Shown here: in pieces, positions 57,691 through 64,000 of the stretch
How the letters are laid out: each line of letters opens with the position of its first letter
Position numbering within the stretch: position 1 is the stretch's first letter
From: Tomocerus qinae
Lineage: Eukaryota; Arthropoda; Collembola; Entomobryomorpha; Tomoceridae
Length of the DNA stretch: 64,000 nucleotides
Assembly: GCA_020055645.1 (NCBI GenBank)
Contig: CM034546.1
Coordinates: 46,996,001-47,060,000 of the forward strand
Direction: 5' to 3'
Translations under genes and position numbers: made by a program
Notes under the pieces: generated by a model
Database searches by the model: none
What the model saw: the letters and a program-made list of their open reading frames with translations, nothing else
What the model was told of the DNA's origin: nothing

Positions 57691-59060
57691 ACATCTTTGG
57701 TAAATGTATTGTGAAGTACAAGTATCAGTAATGTCAATGTCAAGTGTTAATTTACAAATAAATAATATGGGGTTTAGCACCACATGAAAATATAGTGTTC
57801 CTAGTAAATTTCATTTTTATGGTAGATATTTGTAGGATTTTAACAATGTAACAATGACGAAAGTTAACTTTGTAGGAGGATGAAAGTCTATTCAGAAGAT
57901 AACATAATAATAACCATTTCAAAGCAGCCACCTGGTTCGTTATTATTTGTCCCATTTCTAGTCTGTTACTGATAGAAATGTCAAAGCAATTACAAACTTG
58001 GAGTCTATGGATACAAGTCAAAGTAATTGTTGGAATCTGAATAAATTTTATTCAGCAACTTTTCTCATCTTAATGGCAATCATAAGCAATACAAACCTAT
58101 AAACCTGGATATCCACTTGCATTGACTGTTTCACATTTGCAACCTTTTGCTATGATTTACTTCCTTTATTTAACTATCATGAATAAAGTATAAACGTAAT
58201 CTGGCGCATAGATAGATGGACTATAATAAGATTTGAGAGCCCTTTCATACATACAAAGAACAGTAACGTTCATTTACATATACTAAAATGGTATGCATCT
58301 GTGGAATAATTCATTTATGTTTTCACCCTAATTCGCTTGTAAAATATAATATTTTGATTCTTAATTTAATTTTACCCACTTTTGAGTTATGACTACATAT
58401 ATACAGCACATAAACACCGGAAATTACTATATTTTAGCAAACTAATACAAATGGGTAAAATAAGCAATAAGCGAATATTTATTATGTTCCTTAATATAAA
58501 AGCATGCAATTTTATTCATATAATTATGTTGTTTAGTGTTATAAGTAGAGCAAAATGAAGAAACCAAGCAGTGAAAAAAGCTAATATTCTATGAAATTTA
58601 ACTATAGACAGATTTGTCTTTCAACTTCTGAATTATATGTGAATGTGATTACTATAGGAATCAATCCATCTTCTAGCATCTTGAAGGAAATCTCCGTCTC
58701 CGAATCCAGCTTTAAGTTTGGTCGACTTACTTCAGATAGTAGATTGGATGATTACCTCCTGACCAAGATTTTTGTGATTTTTGACTATTATGAAGATGAA
58801 TGTGTCATGCATCGGTTTTGGCTAATGAAATCTTTGCGGTATGCGGTACCTGGTTGGCAGAGATGGAAGGGGTTTCTGATCTCCGAATACCAAAAGTCAT
58901 TTTTAATATTTATGAGCTTTTAACCTATCGCTTAAATTCCAATATAATTATACTACTTATTTAGCTTTGTAAATATAGTCATCTTGCAAAAATTCGTCAG
59001 ATAGTCAAATGTGAGTATCACAATATGGATATAATATTATAGGTTTGCCTAACCTAGATT
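57690..59060. repeat. Partial duplication block C
   Basis: Matches the 3' parts of blocks A (30.6-32.2 kb) and B (50.5-52.4 kb) in the same order: TTTGTAGGAGG patch, AACCTGGATATCCACTTGCATTG, and the ATCAATCCATCTTCTAGCATC region. A 110-codon ORF at 58,591-58,923 is not preserved in A or B and is probably chance. Confidence 0.65.
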
Positions 59061-59439
59061 TTACTTCAAACTAGTTTGATATTTATTTTTATGGTTCGTC
59101 AATCGATTAAAAAATCGCTAAACGCTTTATTTGTGCTTCTTTGACTCGGACATACATTCATTACACTTATTATTATTACATAATATTCGTTGTGTAACAC
59201 AGCGATGCTATGACATAGCGATATAGTCCGCTGGCAAATGGTAGGTTTGAGAGTATAACTTAACCTGTGGTTGAGAGTAACCTTATATAACAAAACTAAT
59301 TGGTCTCATTTGCATGCCGACTACTTCCCCTATAGCCGCTAATCTGAGAATTTACTAATTACTCGTTGACCTACAGGTGACAGGGTTAGACATTTAAGAC
59401 ACTATGAGATTTTAACATGTACTTCATTTTTATAAATGC

Positions 59440-59780
59440 TCTATGTGACCCGTTCCTAATACTCATTGGCTTTCCCGCATGTTAAGTCGCAGGGTTGAAT
59501 CGGGGTAGTCCTTGCACCTCGGCGACAATACTTGTCTTCAATTCATCAATGTCTTAAACTCTGCTTTCCTTGAAGCTTGACTTAAGATTGTCCCAAATGA
59601 AATCAATGGTCAAAAATTGTCATCGTTTTCCATCAGCAGGCCTGCCAAATGACAAAGTCCTCTTTCAGGATTTAAGGGCTTGGAGGATGTGAAACCGATA
59701 AAGCCGAAATTTGCTGGGTTTAAAAACAGGTCTTTTGGCTTTTCCCTGATTGCAAAGTTTGTCTTGTTGTTGACTTGGGG
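59440..59780 (-). pseudogene. Decayed Tc1/mariner-like transposase C-terminus
   Basis: In broken minus-strand frames one can read 'WDNLK.SFKESR' followed by 'DIDELKTSIVAEVQGLPRF' and a terminal 'SIRNGS'. This resembles the Tc1 C-terminal pattern (I/VW-x-x-LK, N-I-x-E-L-K, then M-x-x-R). Stops interrupt every frame. No TIRs were found. Confidence 0.4.
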
Positions 59781-60267
59781 CTAAGAAATTCCTAATGTCA
59801 TTTTTTTGTATTTTTGTTGTTTCAGGAATAAACTCCTAACAAATTGATTTAAATCGACATCGACCTTTTATTATGTGTGATTGGTAAATATACATTGAAA
59901 TTTGTAACTTATGAGAAAACAAAGTAAAAATGTCGTAATAATAAACACTATTTATACAGACCATTGTTTAAATTTCAAAAGAATGGTGTTGTAGCAAGGC
60001 AGTATAGCATATCCAATGGATAATCCTGTACATATAATATATAGAAGCTTCAAGAAAAAGCATTTGAAGCACTAAATTTTTGGTTTTGCTCATAATATTA
60101 GATACATCTCCAAAATTATCATCCCAAAGGAATTTTAGGAAACAAAGAAATGCTGGAAAAGTGTAATTTAATCATTCAATTGCTTTTTCTTTTTTACATG
60201 CTTAATTTTCCTGGCCTAATTTTTGGTTTCTTGTCCTCCAATAACTTCGTCCCGTATTTTTTCGTAT

Positions 60268-63200
60268 CTAAGAGTTATTAATCCAAGTCGGTCGTGAAAA
60301 AAATGTGCTGCTACCAGTTTCTAACAAAGATTTAACAACGTACGTATTTTTAATCGCGTCTGTCCAGGTGTGATTAGTTTCATAAAGTTTTTCAGAAGTT
60401 TGAGCTAAGAATTGTAAATAAGGTTCATCATTGTGTCTCCAATATATAAGATACGATAAAACATCATAATCTACATCTCCTGTTTTATCTTCCCAAAGTA
60501 ACTGTACATGACCGCTACTACCATTACAGATTTGCAAATGAGTCGGTGTACTGAAAGTGCGATCAAATTTAATGGTGCTATTAGTTGCTGCCATTTTATC
60601 AATAGCAAGTGTGAAAGATCTTAATGTTGAATCATAATATCCCCAAAAACTTGTAAATAGAGTAAAATCGATTTCAACGTTGATATAACCGATTGATACT
60701 TCATAGTTTTCGTATTTAGGTGAATTTAGTTTAATTTTATAAGCTCCATCTAATGGGTTAATGATTTCCAATTGACAGTACTCTAAATCACATTCTTTTT
60801 GATAGTTAGTTTCATTATTAAAAACCAAGAGTGATGGCTGAACTCGGCCAACTATAGAAATGACTAAAATTGACCTTGGAGGTTTGAAAACATGATTGAA
60901 ATCTACATTTTTCCCAGTGATAAATTTAACGATGGGTCTTTTAAACTTTTTAATCAGCTGTGAGTGAGCGCCACTTCTTGTATTGACTGGCAAACCTTTT
61001 CCAGGAGGGAAATAATCATTAAATACAACACTGGTTTCTAACACGGCTCCATCTCCCCTATCATAAATAGGTTTATTTTGCGGAATACCATCTTTATACA
61101 TTTCTCCATTGTATCCTAATGGTTGGGATTTGATAAACGTGGAAGCTATAGTTACGTCCTTATTGCTTAAGAACAATTTAGTTTCTACTTTCGAGCTATC
61201 AGAAGATAGAACATTTTCTGGAGGATTAAAAGAATACTCTTGACCGCACGTATTGAAACAATAGGAAGAGTTTCCACATGGTAAGTTATTCAGTGCTCTG
61301 AGAAAATTATTTTGTTCTTTCTCAATCAACACAGGTGCGCAAGTTTTGTAATCAAGCAAGGCATTGTCATAAATTGGCATTAATTGACCTATCGAATGTA
61401 CGGTTTTATGCAGAAAATTATAAATAGCCACGTTGTTACAGGATTCGGGAATATTTTTTAAAGGGTTTGAAAAGCTACAAACTTCTAATGAAGTTCTATC
61501 CTTGTATAAATAATACAAAGTATTAGTGTACATGTACAGAAAGTCATTCCCAAGGAGCAAATCAGCAGTAATTGGGTCACCACCTTCCCAAATATAATAC
61601 AAAACATTTGCTCCTTTGTTTGGTGTACCTACAAGAGCCAATTTTCTAACATCGTTTGAATATAGTGTTGATTGAATATAAGATCTAGCAACCAGTCCAC
61701 CCATACTGTGTGCAACGATATCAACTTTATCCTCACCTGATTTAGACTTTGCGTAATTAATCCAAGGTATTAAAAATTGATCACGAATACTTTCAATCGA
61801 CAAAGTCCAATCATAAGCCACTTCAAATAAATTACACCCATTTTTGTAACCCACTTTTTTAAACTTTTTTTTGATCTTTTCCCATCCCACTGTCCACCAA
61901 GGCAAGAGCCCGTCGTGCAACTTTAATTTACCAGAATTCCATGCCGGGGTAATTACAGGTAAACTGGGATAAATTAAACCACTTGACTTTGATCCCATCA
62001 TCCCTGGTATCAATAAAACAGGCACGAGACCATTTGAACCCTTTTTAGATAAACAGCCAGAATAAAGAACTATGTTACCGGTAACTTCCAGATTTGCTAC
62101 TGTACCAATAGTTACTGTTTTTTTCTGAAAACCACTTTTCTGAATATTTAAATAAATGGTTTCAGGAGATACTCCTTTGAATTGATAATTTCCTTTGCTG
62201 TCAGTAAAAGTAGAATTAATCAACAGACCTTTGTTATACTTTGGATTTTCTGAATACATCTGTACTAAAACATTGGCAATAGGGTTTTGGTCATCATCAG
62301 TAATGATACCGGTTAATGTAGCATCATTTGGAATGTTACCATCTTTATTCACTACATCAAAAATATTACTACCACTACTACCACTACAATCGTCAATAGA
62401 ATTATACCAACGCATTTCCAAATGATTATCTTTACCTACAGAGTAAAGTTTTACTTCTCCAGTCCAAACTTTACCCTGCATTGATATAAATGTTGGCGAA
62501 ATTTTGCCCCGCCCACTATAAAGATAAACTGTACCCTTAAAATCAATATCATCTGCAGTTACAGTTATAACGAATGGCGTTTCCACTTTCTGTGGAGACA
62601 TTATCAGAGAGAAAATTAGTTTAAACGGGTGGGTTCTAAATGAAGGATAGCCGGCAATTTCATTCATTCGCCAAGTTTTATAAAAATCCCATTTTTCATA
62701 AGTTGCCCGCAATTTCATTTCTGCGGACGTTTTTCCAATCCCACCTGCTGATATTGATTTTCCTGACGTTTCTACATTCCAATACGAATATAGAGTCTTA
62801 GCAGCTGGACCACTATATCCAATTAGTCCTCCTCCATTAGTTTTATTAACACTCCCCGTTGAATATGAGTCCAAAACTGTTCCAAAATTGGATCCTATTA
62901 ACCCACCAGACATATTAAACTGACTGTACATGTACACCGTTGCCATTGAATATGAATTTTTAACGATATTATAATTCAATCCAACCAGACCGCCAGCACC
63001 ATTACTGTTAGTAATAACTTGACCGGCAGAATAAGAATGAGATATCGTACCGGTGTTTTGACCAACTAATCCCCCAATAACACCTCCACCTCCAACTACA
63101 ATATTTAAAATATCACCTGTTACACAAGTATTAATAATAGTCCCTCCTATATTCCTCCCCACTAGACCGCCAACGAATGAATATCCTTTAACATATACGT

Positions 63201-63582
63201 TCTTTAAACTAACGTTAATAATTTTTCCACTATAAAAAACAACTCCAAATAATCCAACATATGATGCTGTTGTGTTGATATACAATCCTGATACAATGTG
63301 ATTATATCCATTCAATGTTCCATTAAAGCTATTGACATCGCTATTTCCAATCGGTAGAAACCCCGATCCATTATTCCATTTTTTTGTGCCCAGGCAATCA
63401 ATATCTTGAATTAGATCATAATTTGCATTTAAATTTAAACGAATGTTTTGCAAATCATTGCAGTCGCTAATTGGATATGGGTTATCTCCATGGGCAATTT
63501 GGGCAATAGCCTGATAGGAGAGACACAAATAAATAATATAAATAAATAATATTTGACATGGGCGCTCCATTTCGTTTTTCAA
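60268..63582 (-). CDS. Secreted GLUG-repeat / LCAT-type lipase / FN3 protein
   Basis: A single open frame of 1,104 aa from ATG at 63,582. Residues 9-28 form a hydrophobic signal peptide. About 85-270 carry repeated 'GGLVG'-type GLUG motifs. About 420-500 resemble the carboxypeptidase-regulatory-like fold ('LTGIITDDDQNPIANV', then 'GNYQFKGV'). About 518-890 form an alpha/beta hydrolase of the LCAT/bacterial lipase type: 'VPVLLIPGMMGS', nucleophile Ser626 in AHSMGG, Asp844 in RGDGAVL, His873 in GAHSQL. About 1,010-1,100 look like fibronectin type III. It probably acts outside the cell on an ester lipid. This combination is familiar from bacterial secreted proteins, yet codon use is AT-rich like the surroundings. 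No introns or frameshifts; many Cys and N-glycosylation sequons. Alternatives: lineage-specific animal lipase, or bacterial contamination at a contig edge. Confidence 0.75.
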   Translation of the reverse strand: MKNEMERPCQILFIYIIYLCLSYQAIAQIAHGDNPYPISDCNDLQNIRLNLNANYDLIQDIDCLGTKKWNNGSGFLPIGNSDVNSFNGTLNGYNHIVSGLYINTTASYVGLFGVVFYSGKIINVSLKNVYVKGYSFVGGLVGRNIGGTIINTCVTGDILNIVVGGGGVIGGLVGQNTGTISHSYSAGQVITNSNGAGGLVGLNYNIVKNSYSMATVYMYSQFNMSGGLIGSNFGTVLDSYSTGSVNKTNGGGLIGYSGPAAKTLYSYWNVETSGKSISAGGIGKTSAEMKLRATYEKWDFYKTWRMNEIAGYPSFRTHPFKLIFSLIMSPQKVETPFVITVTADDIDFKGTVYLYSGRGKISPTFISMQGKVWTGEVKLYSVGKDNHLEMRWYNSIDDCSGSSGSNIFDVVNKDGNIPNDATLTGIITDDDQNPIANVLVQMYSENPKYNKGLLINSTFTDSKGNYQFKGVSPETIYLNIQKSGFQKKTVTIGTVANLEVTGNIVLYSGCLSKKGSNGLVPVLLIPGMMGSKSSGLIYPSLPVITPAWNSGKLKLHDGLLPWWTVGWEKIKKKFKKVGYKNGCNLFEVAYDWTLSIESIRDQFLIPWINYAKSKSGEDKVDIVAHSMGGLVARSYIQSTLYSNDVRKLALVGTPNKGANVLYYIWEGGDPITADLLLGNDFLYMYTNTLYYLYKDRTSLEVCSFSNPLKNIPESCNNVAIYNFLHKTVHSIGQLMPIYDNALLDYKTCAPVLIEKEQNNFLRALNNLPCGNSSYCFNTCGQEYSFNPPENVLSSDSSKVETKLFLSNKDVTIASTFIKSQPLGYNGEMYKDGIPQNKPIYDRGDGAVLETSVVFNDYFPPGKGLPVNTRSGAHSQLIKKFKRPIVKFITGKNVDFNHVFKPPRSILVISIVGRVQPSLLVFNNETNYQKECDLEYCQLEIINPLDGAYKIKLNSPKYENYEVSIGYINVEIDFTLFTSFWGYYDSTLRSFTLAIDKMAATNSTIKFDRTFSTPTHLQICNGSSGHVQLLWEDKTGDVDYDVLSYLIYWRHNDEPYLQFLAQTSEKLYETNHTWTDAIKNTYVVKSLLETGSSTFFSRPTWINNS

Positions 63583-64000
63583 ACTTTTAACTGGATTAAT
63601 CTTGCCATTTAATTCCTTTCTTCAGGTAAATACCTATAGCAAAACACTCAGTCAATTCATCTTTCACGATTGAAATCCGGTAATATACTTTTAGTGATAA
63701 CATGAACATAGTAATATTTAGTTAGGAGACTGACCTAGCGATATTTAAAATCCCGCTAAACAAGGTGACTTTGTTTTCGATAATAAACGCCAGATCTAGT
63801 TAGTGATAAGGGGGTTCCCTTTACAATTTTCGTCTCAGCGCCACTATAACAGGAAAGTGGAGAACAAGTTGGAGGCAGATTTTGTCTTCCGGAGCCAAAG
63901 TTTTGGGCCACAGTCCTTTAACTCTTACAACGGCTCACAACGTGAAGCGAAAAGTTAGTAAGAGTATAAAAACTTTAACTAAGTAATATTATATTACAAA
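63583..64000. other. Upstream region of the lipase gene
   Basis: AT-rich, with no ORF or recognised promoter element that I can support. No intron acceptor is needed to explain the ATG at 63,582. Confidence 0.4.

Noticed and set aside
58591-58923. 110-codon plus-strand ORF in block C
   Set aside because: The matching DNA in blocks A and B does not keep the frame, and no family motif is visible.

Overview
The window is strongly AT-rich eukaryotic DNA: intron-bearing, sparse in genes and crowded with transposons, segmental duplications and inverted repeats. It looks like an arthropod, probably an insect, but no gene here pins down the lineage. No bacterial operons, rRNA, tRNA or CRISPR array were seen.

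Layout. 1-3.5 kb is a C-poor, T/G-rich tract with no clear gene. From 3.6 kb the window is built from diverged copies of one segment: block A (about 3.6-32.4 kb, interrupted by a large insertion), block B (about 35.1-52.4 kb) and a partial block C (about 57.7-59.0 kb). A and B each carry, on the minus strand, two small dUTPase-fold genes and an exon-like ORF of unknown function. The size differences between blocks come largely from transposons.

The main feature is 7,995-22,449, an almost uniform cluster of a Penelope-like retroelement. It has one inverted, 5'-truncated copy, then a 5-bp filler, then three head-to-tail copies with a 3.84-kb period. The unit encodes a 400-aa basic Gag-like ORF1, a single in-frame UGA, then a 655-aa ORF2 with Penelope-type reverse transcriptase motifs and no recognisable GIY-YIG endonuclease. 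The repeat between coding regions holds a 142-bp GT-AG intron. Next to the inverted copy is a short reiteration from which exactly this intron is missing, evidence of reverse transcription of a spliced RNA. The cluster is flanked by a 1,229-bp direct duplication of block A, like a target-site duplication of extraordinary length.

Other elements include a MULE with an 8-bp target duplication, a 1.8-kb TTAA-flanked element with seven 18-20-bp palindromes around a 40-bp satellite, a long-TIR element with TTA flanks, several small MITEs, and a decayed Tc1/mariner remnant. The right end carries an intact intronless 1,104-aa secreted protein (signal peptide, GLUG repeats, carboxypeptidase-regulatory-like domain, LCAT-type lipase with a Ser/Asp/His triad, FN3). 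Its architecture is bacterial-like, making it a candidate for horizontal acquisition.
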